Position numbers and translations under genes: made by a program. A DNA stretch of 64,000 nt, taken from NCBI GenBank assembly GCA_016707885.1, contig JADJGU010000001.1, forward strand, positions 496,001 through 560,000. The letters are read 5' to 3'. This document shows, one piece after another, positions 55,922-64,000 of this stretch; the first letter of the stretch is position 1; the number at the start of each line of letters is the position of its first letter. Below the pieces are notes generated by a model, which made no database searches, was not told the DNA's origin, and was given only the letters and a program-made list of their open reading frames with translations. The DNA comes from Sphingomonadales bacterium. Lineage in GTDB: Bacteria > Pseudomonadota > Alphaproteobacteria > Sphingomonadales > Sphingomonadaceae.

Positions 55922-57076
55922 ATGTCGCTCGATGCATTGCACCGCACCGCCTATAACGAAGACCATGAAGCCTTCCGCTCGACCGTCCGCCAGTTCGTTG
56001 CGAAAGAGATCGAGCCCAATGCCGACAAATGGGACGCCGAAGGCCTCGTCCCAAAGGACGTGTGGCCCAAGGCTGGTGAACTGGGCCTGCTGTGTCCGAC
56101 AGTACCCGAGGAATTTGGCGGGCTTGGCCTCGACTTTGGCTACAACGCCATCATCAATGAGGAATTTGGCTACAACACCGATGTCGCCACCGGCTTCTCG
56201 CTGCAGACCGACATCGTTGCCAACTACATCATCCAATATGGCTCTGAAGAGCAGAAGAAGCAGTGGCTGCCCAAGATGGTTTCGGGCGAGGTCATCACCG
56301 CAATCGCCATGACCGAGCCGGGCACCGGTTCCGACCTTCAGGGCATGCGCACCACGGCGAAGAAGGACGGCAACCATTATGTCGTCAACGGCGCCAAGAC
56401 CTATATCACCAACGGCCAGAATGCCGACCTGATCCTCGTCTGCGCCAAGACCGATCCCGACGCGAACCCCGCCTATAAGGGCGTATCGATCGTGCTCGTC
56501 GAAGCGGACCGGGAAGGATTCAAGCGCGGCCGTAACCTCGACAAAATCGGCCTTGATGCCGCAGATACATCAGAACTCTTTTTCGAAGACGTCCGGGTAC
56601 CGATCACCAACTGTCTCGGTCAGGAAGGCATGGGCTTCATCTATCTGATGAGCGAACTGCCACAGGAACGGCTGTCGATCGCCATTGGTGCACAGACCGC
56701 AGCCCAGCGCAGCTTTGACCAGACGGTCGAATTTGTCCGCGAGCGCAAGGCGTTCGGCAAACCGATCCTTGATTTCCAGAACACACGCTTCGTGCTCGCT
56801 GATCTCAAGACCAAGTTGCAGGTGGGTTGGGCACATATCGACTGGGCACTAGCCCGCCATATCAAGAAAGAGCTGACCCCCGAGGAAGCGTCTGCGGCTA
56901 AGCTGTGGCACACCGAGCTGCAGGGTGAAGTCGTCGACAAGTGCCTCCAGCTTCATGGCGGCGCCGGCTTCATGAACGAATATCCGATCGCCAAGCAGTT
57001 CCGTGGCGCGCGCGTGACCCGTATCTTCGGCGGCACCAGCGAGATCATGAAGGAACTGATCGGGCGCAAGCTCTAA
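55922..57076 (+). CDS. Acyl-CoA dehydrogenase, long-chain (LCAD/ACADL) or isovaleryl type
   Basis: This 384-residue flavoprotein has TAIAMTEPGTGSDLQGM, NGAKTYITNGQNAD, KAFGKPILDFQNTRF and CLQLHGGAGFMNEYPIA. The IFGGTSEIMKELIGR end has Gly where medium-chain enzymes have the catalytic Glu. The base is instead the Glu in LPQERLSIA (about 245-253), as in LCAD and isovaleryl-CoA dehydrogenase. Its stop overlaps the start of a thioesterase (TAATG). Confidence 0.92.
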   Translation: MSLDALHRTAYNEDHEAFRSTVRQFVAKEIEPNADKWDAEGLVPKDVWPKAGELGLLCPTVPEEFGGLGLDFGYNAIINEEFGYNTDVATGFSLQTDIVANYIIQYGSEEQKKQWLPKMVSGEVITAIAMTEPGTGSDLQGMRTTAKKDGNHYVVNGAKTYITNGQNADLILVCAKTDPDANPAYKGVSIVLVEADREGFKRGRNLDKIGLDAADTSELFFEDVRVPITNCLGQEGMGFIYLMSELPQERLSIAIGAQTAAQRSFDQTVEFVRERKAFGKPILDFQNTRFVLADLKTKLQVGWAHIDWALARHIKKELTPEEASAAKLWHTELQGEVVDKCLQLHGGAGFMNEYPIAKQFRGARVTRIFGGTSEIMKELIGRKL

Positions 57077-57516
57077 TGGCGAAACCCGAAGGGTGGCGGC
57101 TGGACCTGGCCGCCTACCCCGTCATCCTGGAATGCGACACGCGCTTTCAGGACATGGACATCAACGGGCATCTCAACAATGTCGCCTTCGCGTCGCTGTT
57201 CGAAAATGCCCGAGTCCAGCTGCATCGCAAGGCGCGCCCCTGGGCTGACAGGCCGGATAATGAACGCACGATGGTTGCATCGGTCGAAATCAATTATCTG
57301 CGCGAAGGCAATTTCCCTGCGCCCGTGACCATCGGCTCTGGCGTAGGTCGCATCGGCAATTCAAGCTGGGCTATTGTGCAGGCGATGTTCCAGAACGGCC
57401 AATGCATCGGCACTTGCGACAGCGTGATCGTCTGCCGCACCGATAACGAGGCCAAGCCACTGCGGGCAGAACTGGTTGCCGAGCTGGAAGAGATGATGGC
57501 GAAAGCCGCAGATTAA
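57076..57516 (+). CDS. 4HBT-family acyl-CoA thioesterase
   Basis: This 146-residue hotdog protein has the 4-hydroxybenzoyl-CoA-thioesterase motif DTRFQDMDINGHLNNVAFA with the catalytic Asp and His-Asn. It is translationally coupled to the acyl-CoA dehydrogenase. It probably releases free acid from an enoyl- or acyl-CoA. A 7-bp hairpin at 57521-57540 closes the gene. Confidence 0.87.
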   Translation: MAKPEGWRLDLAAYPVILECDTRFQDMDINGHLNNVAFASLFENARVQLHRKARPWADRPDNERTMVASVEINYLREGNFPAPVTIGSGVGRIGNSSWAIVQAMFQNGQCIGTCDSVIVCRTDNEAKPLRAELVAELEEMMAKAAD

Positions 57517-57520
57517 ATTA

Positions 57521-57540
57521 CCCTCCCACAATCGGGAGGG
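57521..57540. terminator. Hairpin between convergent genes (simple CCCTCCC repeat)
   Basis: CCCTCCC-ACAATC-GGGAGGG lies between two converging stop codons and may serve both. It looks like a reduced form of the composite repeat at 6036 and 17283. Confidence 0.5.
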
Positions 57541-57550
57541 GGCCCCTTGC

Positions 57551-58354
57551 TCAATCCGCGAAATTCGGTTTCCGCTTTTGCATTTCAGACATCACCGCCT
57601 CCATCTGGTTCGGCGTGCGGATGACCTTCAACTGCTCGTCGCTTTCCATCTGGAGCAGTTCGGCATCGCTTGATGTCGCCAACGCGTTGCACATGCGCTT
57701 GGCACCGCGAATGGCATGCGGGTTCTTGTTTGCGATGACCCGGGCAAGTTCCATCGCCTTGGCATGCGGATCATCGGAAACATGGGTGGCAAAGCCCATT
57801 TCCTTGGCCTCGACACCATTGAATTCGCGATTGGTGTAAATCATTTCGCGCAACACATCGTCAGCGACCTGCGTGCGCCACAACGGCATGCCACCGACAT
57901 CGGGTACGAGGCCCCATTTCATTTCCATGATCGCAATGCGTGTATCGGGGTGGACGATGCGGATGTCGGCACCCGCCATAATCTGGCTGCCCGCGCCAAA
58001 GGCCACGCCATGCACGGCCGCAATAACCGGCACCGGCAATTCGCGCCAGCCATAAGCGGCATATTGTGCATTGTTCGAAATGCCCTTGGTGCGATCAGCG
58101 AGCGAGCCACCCGCGCTGCTGGCACCGGGATCCCGCTCGCTTTGCAGGCTGGCCAGATCAAGGCCGGCACAGAATGCCCTGCCCTCGCCCGACAACACAA
58201 CGACGCGCAGGCCGGGCGTGGCTTTCAACTGGTCGATCGCCTCGACCAACGCGTTCCATTGCACGCCGTCGAGCGCGTTCATCTTGTCGACCCGGGTCAT
58301 GCGAACATCGGCGATGCCGTCTTCCAGCATCGTGATTGAAATGCGGTCGTTCAT
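57551..58354 (-). CDS. Crotonase-family enoyl-CoA hydratase/isomerase
   Basis: This 267-residue crotonase has the oxyanion-hole segment GRAFCAGLDL. The first catalytic Glu position is replaced (VAFGAGSQIMAG), while the second region reads MEMKWGLVPDVGG, with an Asp as in dienoyl-CoA isomerases. It may therefore isomerise rather than hydrate. Its start overlaps the stop of the DsbA-like isomerase gene (ATGA). It is the last gene of a three-gene operon. Confidence 0.87.
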   Translation of the reverse strand: MNDRISITMLEDGIADVRMTRVDKMNALDGVQWNALVEAIDQLKATPGLRVVVLSGEGRAFCAGLDLASLQSERDPGASSAGGSLADRTKGISNNAQYAAYGWRELPVPVIAAVHGVAFGAGSQIMAGADIRIVHPDTRIAIMEMKWGLVPDVGGMPLWRTQVADDVLREMIYTNREFNGVEAKEMGFATHVSDDPHAKAMELARVIANKNPHAIRGAKRMCNALATSSDAELLQMESDEQLKVIRTPNQMEAVMSEMQKRKPNFAD

Positions 58355-58968
58355 GGCGTTCCTCTCCGTAGAGCTGCCTCAACCAAAGGCAGCTGATCAT
58401 TGCCAAAATACATGTCGGTGCCGTCGACGAAAATCGATGGCGATCCATAACCGCCGCGCGCGATCACCTCTTCGGTGTTGGCACGCAAGCGGGCTTTTAC
58501 GTCATCACTTTGCGCGGCAGCCTTCAGCGCCGCGCCATCAAGACCAGTGCTGTCGGCAACCGCCGCGAGCACATCGGCATCGTCCAGATTTTCCTGGGCG
58601 CCAAAATAGCTTTCAAATGCCGCCTTGGAAAAGCGGCGCAGCGCATCCTGATCACCTTCAAGCGCACAGGCAAAGCGCATGGCATTCACGCTCTTCGCCG
58701 GATGCCATTTGGACGGAAAATTCATCTCGACCCCCGCTAGCGCGGCCCAGTCGTTGAGCACCTTCCAACTATGCTTGAGCTTGCGATTGTCGGTCATTTC
58801 GCGCGCGGCATAGACTGACGGGTTCACTGCATTGAACACCCCGCCGACCAATATCGGGCGCAAAACGGCTTGCTCACCGGTGCGCTCCAGCATCGGCCAC
58901 AAATTGGTGAAGGCTAGATAGGTCCAGGGGCTGGACAGGTCGTAGAAAAATTCGACGCGGGTGGTCAT
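58351..58968 (-). CDS. 2-hydroxychromene-2-carboxylate isomerase family (DsbA/kappa-GST fold)
   Basis: This 205-residue protein opens VEFFYDLSSPWTYLAFTNLW, the family's Ser-containing active-site segment, and has the cis-Pro region GGYGSPSIFVDGTDMYFGNDQ. These glutathione-dependent isomerases were found in naphthalene degradation, but many copies sit in other catabolic operons. It overlaps both neighbours by four bases. An upstream in-frame extension belongs to another gene. Confidence 0.88.
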   Translation of the reverse strand: MTTRVEFFYDLSSPWTYLAFTNLWPMLERTGEQAVLRPILVGGVFNAVNPSVYAAREMTDNRKLKHSWKVLNDWAALAGVEMNFPSKWHPAKSVNAMRFACALEGDQDALRRFSKAAFESYFGAQENLDDADVLAAVADSTGLDGAALKAAAQSDDVKARLRANTEEVIARGGYGSPSIFVDGTDMYFGNDQLPLVEAALRRGTP

Positions 58969-59435
58969 TCTGCCGGCACCTCTTCCAGCTTTGGCGCATT
59001 TTCCGCCTTGGCATCGAACTTCAGGAACACATCCTTGATCCATTCGGGGTACGGCATCGGCCGGTGGCTCTCCAGATCGACGAAGACACTGACCAGTTCG
59101 ACTTCGGCGCGCAGGTCGTCCGACCCATCTTCGGTCGCGCCGTGAATCTCGACGATCTTGGTGATGCTGGAGCGGCCCATTTTGGTGGTGCGGCACATCA
59201 CTTCAATCAATTCGTCAGGGAAGATGGGTGCGTTCCACAAGACCGTGGCCTTTTTGACGTGAAACTCGAGCGGCTCGTCCGGATTCACCAGTCGCAATCC
59301 ACAGGCGCGCCAATATTCAGTCACTGCAACATCGGCATAGTCGAGATAGCGTGCGTTGAAGACAACACCCTGCGCGTCAGTCTCTGCCCAGCGGACGCGC
59401 AACGGATAACGGAATGCGAAATCTTTTTTAGCCAT
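58965..59435 (-). CDS. 4HBT-family thioesterase (YbgC-like)
   Basis: This 156-residue hotdog protein has RVRWAETDAQGVVFNARYLDYADVAVTEYW, with the catalytic Asp and the DYAD motif of YbgC/FcbC-type enzymes. It hydrolyses acyl-CoAs. It is the first gene of the thioesterase-isomerase-crotonase operon. A palindromic putative operator lies 40 bases upstream. Confidence 0.88.
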   Translation of the reverse strand: MAKKDFAFRYPLRVRWAETDAQGVVFNARYLDYADVAVTEYWRACGLRLVNPDEPLEFHVKKATVLWNAPIFPDELIEVMCRTTKMGRSSITKIVEIHGATEDGSDDLRAEVELVSVFVDLESHRPMPYPEWIKDVFLKFDAKAENAPKLEEVPAE

Positions 59436-59475
59436 GTAATTTCGATGGCGGATTGAAACCGATTCCGCAAGTAGA

Positions 59476-59491
59476 TTGCCGTTAACGTCAA
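59476..59491. promoter_or_regulatory. Near-palindromic operator TTGCCGTTAACGTCAA
   Basis: One change from the perfect palindrome TTGACGTTAACGTCAA, a form like the LiuR-type consensus. It lies between the divergent thioesterase operon and the amidase gene. It belongs to the same motif group as 14919 and 55859. Confidence 0.55.
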
Positions 59492-59511
59492 GTCAGGATA
59501 GCGTAGGCCCT

Positions 59512-61086
59512 ATGAAACACCGCATTGCCCTGTTCGCCAGCACGATTCTCTTCACAGCCGCTGCACTTAACGCCGCCCCGCCAAAACCCGACGCTGATGT
59601 TACTGCACTGGCGGAAGCACAAGCCAAGGGTGAGATCAGTGCGAGCGAAATTGTAGCCTATTATCTCAATCGCATATCCGAGATCGACGACAATGGGCCA
59701 CGACTGAATGCCGTAATTGCCACATTCCCGGACGTGCTCGATCAAGCGCGCCGCTTGGATGCCGAACGCAAAGCCGGCAAGGTGCGTGGGCCGCTGCACG
59801 GCATCCCCGTTTTGGTAAAGGACAATGTTGAGGTGGCAGGATCGGTGGCAACCACCGCCGGATCGCTGGCGCTCAAAGACAATATCACCAATCGCGATGC
59901 ACCTATGATCGCCCGCCTCCGTGAGGCTGGCGCCATTATCCTTGGCAAGACCAATCTTAGCGAATGGGCCAATATCCGTTCGGGCGGCTCGACCAGCGGA
60001 TGGAGTGCCGTTGGGGGGCTGACGCGCAATCCGCATGTGCTGGACCGAAATACATGTGGTTCTTCTTCCGGCAGTGGGGCTGCTGCAGCCGCAAATCTCG
60101 CGCCGCTCACGATTGGCACTGAAACTGATGGCTCGATCGTCTGCCCGTCTTCGGTCAACGGGATTGTAGGTTTCAAACCCACGCTCGGCCTTGTCAGCCG
60201 CAGTCGGATTGTGCCTATCTCGCATAGTCAGGATACGGCAGGCCCGATGACCCGCACTGTGCGCGATGCTGCGTTGCTGCTGACGGCAATGGCGGGTTCA
60301 GACCCGTCAGACCCTGCGACGGTTGAAGCCGATCAGCGCAAGAAGGACTATGCAGCCAATCTTACCGGCGACGCGCTGAAAGGTATGCGCCTCGGCGTTC
60401 CGCGCGACCGGATTGGCGACAACCCGGCATTGAAAGCAGGGTTCGAAGCGGCTCTAGATGTGCTGCGCAAACAAGGCGCTGAGATTGTCGACATTGCGGA
60501 TACCCGGAAGGGCTTAGACGGGTTGGGCGAGGCCGAGTTCGAAGTTTTGATGGTTGAACTGAAAGCCGACCTAAACGCTTATTTGGCCGAGACCCCGCCC
60601 AGTGTGAAAGCCCGCACGCTCGAACAAGTCATCGCCTTCAATAAGGCTGAGCCAGCAGAATTACGCTGGTTCGGGCAGGAGTTATTCGATCTTGCCCAAT
60701 CCAAAAAGGGTCTGGACGATCCTGCCTATTTGGAAGCACTAGCCAAGTCGAAGCGCATGGCCGGGCCGGAAGGCATCGATCGCCTGCTCCGCGAAAACAA
60801 GGTCGATTTGCTGGTATCGCCGACCACCGGCGTTGCTTGGAAGACCGACCTTGTAAATGGCGACCAATATTCGGGCCCCAGCGCCAGTGCCCTGCCCGCG
60901 ATTGCAGGATATCCCCATCTGACGGTTCCGATGGGAGCGATCGAGGGGTTGCCACTCGGCATCAGCTTTATCGGCACCGCATGGGATGACGAACGCGTTT
61001 TGCAGGCAGGATATGACTATGAACAGGCGTCGAAGGCACGGGTGGAACCGGCCTTCAAGCCCAGCATTGAGGCAGCGTTACCGTAG
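59512..61086 (+). CDS. Exported amidase (amidase-signature family)
   Basis: This 524-residue protein has a signal peptide (HRIALFASTILFTAAALNA, about 2-20). The amidase-signature triad is present: Lys in PVLVKDNVEVAG (about 101), cis-Ser and the nucleophile Ser in NTCGSSSGSGAAAAANL through ETDGSIVCPSS (about 180-212). It hydrolyses an amide in the periplasm; the substrate is unknown. It follows the near-palindromic operator. A REP-like repeat closes the gene. Confidence 0.9.
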   Translation: MKHRIALFASTILFTAAALNAAPPKPDADVTALAEAQAKGEISASEIVAYYLNRISEIDDNGPRLNAVIATFPDVLDQARRLDAERKAGKVRGPLHGIPVLVKDNVEVAGSVATTAGSLALKDNITNRDAPMIARLREAGAIILGKTNLSEWANIRSGGSTSGWSAVGGLTRNPHVLDRNTCGSSSGSGAAAAANLAPLTIGTETDGSIVCPSSVNGIVGFKPTLGLVSRSRIVPISHSQDTAGPMTRTVRDAALLLTAMAGSDPSDPATVEADQRKKDYAANLTGDALKGMRLGVPRDRIGDNPALKAGFEAALDVLRKQGAEIVDIADTRKGLDGLGEAEFEVLMVELKADLNAYLAETPPSVKARTLEQVIAFNKAEPAELRWFGQELFDLAQSKKGLDDPAYLEALAKSKRMAGPEGIDRLLRENKVDLLVSPTTGVAWKTDLVNGDQYSGPSASALPAIAGYPHLTVPMGAIEGLPLGISFIGTAWDDERVLQAGYDYEQASKARVEPAFKPSIEAALP

Positions 61087-61093
61087 ACTAGTC

Positions 61094-61162
61094 ACCGTAG
61101 TGCTGAGCCTGTCGAAGCACGCCTCGCAGAAAAGCGCCCTTCGACAAGCTCAGGGCTGCGGT
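61094..61162. repeat. REP-like inverted repeat (CTGAGCCTGTCGAAG family), copy 2
   Basis: ACCGTAGTGCTGAGCCTG and TCGAAG face CTTCGACAAGCTCAG and GGCTGCGGT. This is the same structure as 3903-3986 with a shorter centre. It lies between the convergent amidase and aminotransferase genes. Confidence 0.82.
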
Positions 61163-61172
61163 TCTGCTTTTG

Positions 61173-62384
61173 TTAAATCGCCTTCGCCTGCGTCGGTGTA
61201 TTCACACCCATCGATTGCAGATAGCGTTTGATGTTGCGCGCGGCCTGCCGCAGCCGGTGCTCATTCTCGACCATCGCGATGCGGACAAAGCCTTCGCCGT
61301 CCTCGCCATAGCCGACGCCGGGGGCGACTGCGACCTTGGCTTCGGTCAGCAATTGCTTTGAAAATTCGAGGCTGCCCAGATGCGCGAGTGCTGGCGGCAA
61401 CGGGGCCCAGGCGAACATTGACGCCCGGGGTGCAGGGATGTCCCATCCGGCACGGCCAAAGGCTTCGACCAGCACGTCACGCCGCTTGTGATATAGTTCG
61501 CGGTTCTTCTCGACGATATCCTGCGGGCCATTCAATGCCGCACAAGCCGCCGCCTGAATCGGTGTGAAGGCCCCATAATCGAGATAGCTTTTGACGCGCG
61601 TCATCGCGGCGATCAGTTGCTTGTTGCCCACGGCAAAGCCAATCCGCCAGCCTGCCATCGAATAAGTCTTGGACAGTGAGGTGAACTCAATAGCAACGTC
61701 CTTCGCGCCCCTGACCTGCAGGATAGACACCGTCGGGTTGCCGTCAAAATAGAGCTCGGAATAGGCTAGGTCGGACAGGATCCAGACCTTGTTTTCCTTC
61801 GCCCAAGCGACCAGTCTTTCGTAGAATGCGAGGTCGACCGTTTCGGCGGTCGGATTCGACGGATAGTTGACCACCAAGATCGACGGGCGCGGCACGGTGA
61901 AGGCCATGGCACGGTCGAGCGCGCGGAAATAATTTTCGTCCGGTGTCGTCGGAACACTGCGGATCGTTGCTCCGGCGATAATGAATCCAAAGGTATGGAT
62001 CGGATAGCTCGGATTGGGTGCGAGTACGACATCGCCCGGTGCGGTGATTGCGGTGGCAAGGCTGGCGAGCCCTTCCTTGGACCCCATGGTCACGACAACT
62101 TCGGTTTCGGGATCGACATCGACGCCAAAACGGCGGCCATAATAGTTCGCCTGCGCGCGGCGGAGGCCCGGAATGCCCTTTGATGCCGAATAGCCATGGG
62201 CATCGGGTTTCTGCGCAACTTCGACCAGCTTGTCGATGACATGCTGGGGCGGCGGCAGGTCAGGATTGCCCATGCCGAGGTCAATAATGTCCTCACCCGC
62301 CGCACGGGCGGCCGCTCGCATCGCATTCACTTCAGCGATGACATAGGGCGGCAAGCGCTTCATGCGGTAGAATTCTTCGGACAT
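61173..62384 (-). CDS. PLP-dependent class I/II aminotransferase, AlaC/DapL-like
   Basis: This 403-residue fold-type I aminotransferase has DLGMGNPDLPPP near the N-terminus, VVNYPSNPTAE, SDLAYSELYFDG and the PLP Lys in FTSLSKTYSMAGWRIGFAVGN (about 239). It matches the enzymes annotated as LL-diaminopimelate aminotransferase or AlaC alanine transaminase. The start MSEEFYRMKRLPPYVIAE is the usual one; a longer frame upstream is unlikely. Substrate not resolved. Confidence 0.9.
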   Translation of the reverse strand: MSEEFYRMKRLPPYVIAEVNAMRAAARAAGEDIIDLGMGNPDLPPPQHVIDKLVEVAQKPDAHGYSASKGIPGLRRAQANYYGRRFGVDVDPETEVVVTMGSKEGLASLATAITAPGDVVLAPNPSYPIHTFGFIIAGATIRSVPTTPDENYFRALDRAMAFTVPRPSILVVNYPSNPTAETVDLAFYERLVAWAKENKVWILSDLAYSELYFDGNPTVSILQVRGAKDVAIEFTSLSKTYSMAGWRIGFAVGNKQLIAAMTRVKSYLDYGAFTPIQAAACAALNGPQDIVEKNRELYHKRRDVLVEAFGRAGWDIPAPRASMFAWAPLPPALAHLGSLEFSKQLLTEAKVAVAPGVGYGEDGEGFVRIAMVENEHRLRQAARNIKRYLQSMGVNTPTQAKAI

Positions 62385-62469
62385 CGGACTCCAGAGGCTC
62401 CTTGTTACAAATTGGACCAGAGAACCGCCCTCATGCGCGATGTTTTGCCGCTTTTCCAGCAAAACCGGC

Positions 62470-64000
62470 CTAGCGCGGCCGGTTACCCTTGGCCTTATGC
62501 TTCACGCCATGTTTGGAGGGTGCAGGTCCGTCCTTGCGGAAAGGCCGCTTTCCGCCTGCGCCGGGGCCATCACCGCGCGGAGCGCTAAAGGGTTTGGCGC
62601 TCAGCCGGGGCTTGCCCGCATTGGGTGCGCCTTTGCCGTTACGACGGTTCTCACGGGCGGCCTGACGCGGCGGGCCTTCGGCCTCGATGATTTCGACATC
62701 ATTGTCTTCATCATGTCCGCGTTGCGCCACAGCCTTGGCAAAATGGCGTGCAGATGCAGCCGAAATGCCGACATAGGTTTCATCGGCTGCGATGCGGATC
62801 GCGCCGATATCATTTTTGGTCACCCCGCCCCTGCGGCAAAGCAGCGGCAAGAGCCATTTGGGATCGGCATTGTTGCGGCGACCGATGTTCAGTTTGAACC
62901 AGACCGAATCGTCAAAGCCTGCACGGCGATTGTCCGGCATCCGCTCACCGCTGCCATTGTCGAGCAACTCTTCGGGTGCGGGCATTTTAGCACGGTGGGC
63001 GCGAACAAGAGCTGCCGCCACATCTTCCGCGCTCATCGTTTCTAGCAAGCGTGCACCTAGCGCGCGATCTTCCTCTTCGGCTTCGACCGGGGTCAACAGC
63101 ATTTCGAGCAAGCGTTCATGGTCTTTGGCACGGATATCGTCGGCGGTCGGAACCTTGATCCATTCCGCCTCGATCCGCGCCCCGCGCAGCATCGATTCGA
63201 CGCGCTTGCGCCGCTGATAGGGGACGACAAGCACAGCCGTGCCCTTCTTGCCCGCACGCCCCGTACGACCCGAGCGGTGCTGCAAACCTTCGGCATCGCG
63301 CGGCAGCTCGACATGGATGACGAGCGAAAGGTTGGGCAAATCGATCCCGCGCGCGGCAACGTCGGTTGCGACGCAGACACGGGCACGGCGGTCGCGCAGT
63401 GCTTGCAGCGCCTGGTTGCGCTCGCTCTGGCTATGCTCGCCCGACAAAGCGACGGCGTTGAAGCCGCGATTGGTCAGTTTCGAATAGAGATGCCGCACGC
63501 TTTCGCGCGTCGCGCAAAACAGGATCGCGGTATCGGCTTCATGCAAGCGGAGCAGGTTTACCACCGCGTTTTCAATGTCTGGCGGAGCAACTGTAACGAC
63601 CTGATAGCTGATATCGCCATGGCCGCGATCTTCGCCGACGGTCGAAATGCGCAGCGCATCGTGCTGATAGCGCTTGGCAAGCGCGACAATTGGCTTGGGC
63701 ATCGTTGCCGAAAACAGCAGCGTGCGACGGCCCTCGGGCGTGGCGTTGAGGATATCCTCCAGCTCTTCGCGGAAACCCATGTCGAGCATCTCGTCGGCCT
63801 CATCGAGCACCGCGACTTTCAGCGCCGACAGGTTCAGTGCTCCGCGTTCCAGATGGTCGCGCAAACGCCCCGGCGTGCCGACCACGATTTGCGGCCCGGT
63901 CTGGAGGTTGCGGCGTTCTTTCGACGCGTCCATCCCGCCAACGCAGGTGGCGATGCGCACACCGGCCTTGCCATAAAGCCACATCAATTCGCGGCTGACC
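62470..64000 (-). CDS. DEAD-box RNA helicase with DbpA-like RNA-binding domain (5' end outside window)
   Basis: The visible 510 residues begin inside the first RecA domain (VSREL) and show GGMDASKERRNL, VGTPGRLRDHL, DEADEMLDMGF, SATMPKP, then in domain 2 RGIDLPNLSLVIH and HRSGRTGRAGKKG. A DbpA-type RNA-binding domain (about 370-450, WLLPLLCRRGGVTKNDIGAIRI) and a basic tail complete it. The order is typical of DeaD/CsdA-like helicases that act in ribosome assembly and cold response. Confidence 0.93.
   Translation of the reverse strand, partial: VSRELMWLYGKAGVRIATCVGGMDASKERRNLQTGPQIVVGTPGRLRDHLERGALNLSALKVAVLDEADEMLDMGFREELEDILNATPEGRRTLLFSATMPKPIVALAKRYQHDALRISTVGEDRGHGDISYQVVTVAPPDIENAVVNLLRLHEADTAILFCATRESVRHLYSKLTNRGFNAVALSGEHSQSERNQALQALRDRRARVCVATDVAARGIDLPNLSLVIHVELPRDAEGLQHRSGRTGRAGKKGTAVLVVPYQRRKRVESMLRGARIEAEWIKVPTADDIRAKDHERLLEMLLTPVEAEEEDRALGARLLETMSAEDVAAALVRAHRAKMPAPEELLDNGSGERMPDNRRAGFDDSVWFKLNIGRRNNADPKWLLPLLCRRGGVTKNDIGAIRIAADETYVGISAASARHFAKAVAQRGHDEDNDVEIIEAEGPPRQAARENRRNGKGAPNAGKPRLSAKPFSAPRGDGPGAGGKRPFRKDGPAPSKHGVKHKAKGNRPR

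Overview
The window is chromosomal DNA from an alphaproteobacterium, most likely a sphingomonad (Sphingopyxis/Sphingorhabdus-like). The basis is gene content: a DUF4167 protein next to prmC, an IVVTGSR-type motif, a lipoprotein DUF2282 protein, many SDR, acyl-CoA dehydrogenase and serine hydrolase paralogues, CCTCCTCC-type small RNA signals, and moderately high GC. No tRNA, rRNA, phage, insertion sequence or CRISPR array was seen.

Layout. 1-3.7 kb: the end of a phospholipase-D-family protein, a PmtA-like methyltransferase, a small monooxygenase-fold protein overlapping an MFS transporter, and a secreted CHAP protein. 4-19.3 kb: a lipid or hydroxy-acid catabolic island with two divergent arms. 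The minus arm runs SDR, GPH transporter, ACAD10/11-type dehydrogenase, Zn alcohol dehydrogenase, APH-type kinase, two SDRs, serine hydrolase and a frameshifted FadB/FadJ. The plus arm runs a probable heteromeric acyl-CoA dehydrogenase pair, an SDR and a second serine hydrolase. 19.3-21.8 kb: an RNA-rich stretch with two strong terminators around about 800 bases without a gene, a PilZ gene, a LysR regulator and a further small RNA candidate. 21.9-27 kb: a CDC48/p97 AAA ATPase, a TetR regulator with two operators facing a membrane protein, a GST and two small proteins. 27-34 kb: a co-directional exported set (beta-propeller, DUF1800, DUF1501, aspartic protease), then an MpaB/DUF2236 protein and a third serine hydrolase. 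34-44 kb: housekeeping genes (xth, erpA, M23, DUF455, TauE, bcp, glnE, tgt, prmC, DUF4167). 44-49 kb: three DUF4139 genes in tandem. 49-54 kb: LytTR regulator, thioesterase, CBS protein, lipoprotein, BI-1/YccA protein, PepSY and LMW-PTP. 54-61 kb: a second fatty-acid block (MFS, LCAD-like dehydrogenase, three thioesterase, crotonase or isomerase genes, amidase). 61-64 kb: an aminotransferase and a DEAD-box helicase cut by the window end.

The catabolic genes fit activation and beta-oxidation of acyl, hydroxyacyl or isoprenoid/steroid-like carbon. A shared TTGACG-N4-CGT(A/C)AA site lies before three of the transcription units. The split kinase plus ACAD module suggests a phosphorylation-dependent route for hydroxyacyl-CoAs.

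Sequence quality or gene decay matters here. At least eight genes carry indels relative to the protein that the neighbouring frame encodes. Most lie at 35.9-46.6 kb, and several are explained by loss of a GC dinucleotide from GCGCAA. Frame-broken genes are given as single loci with the break marked.
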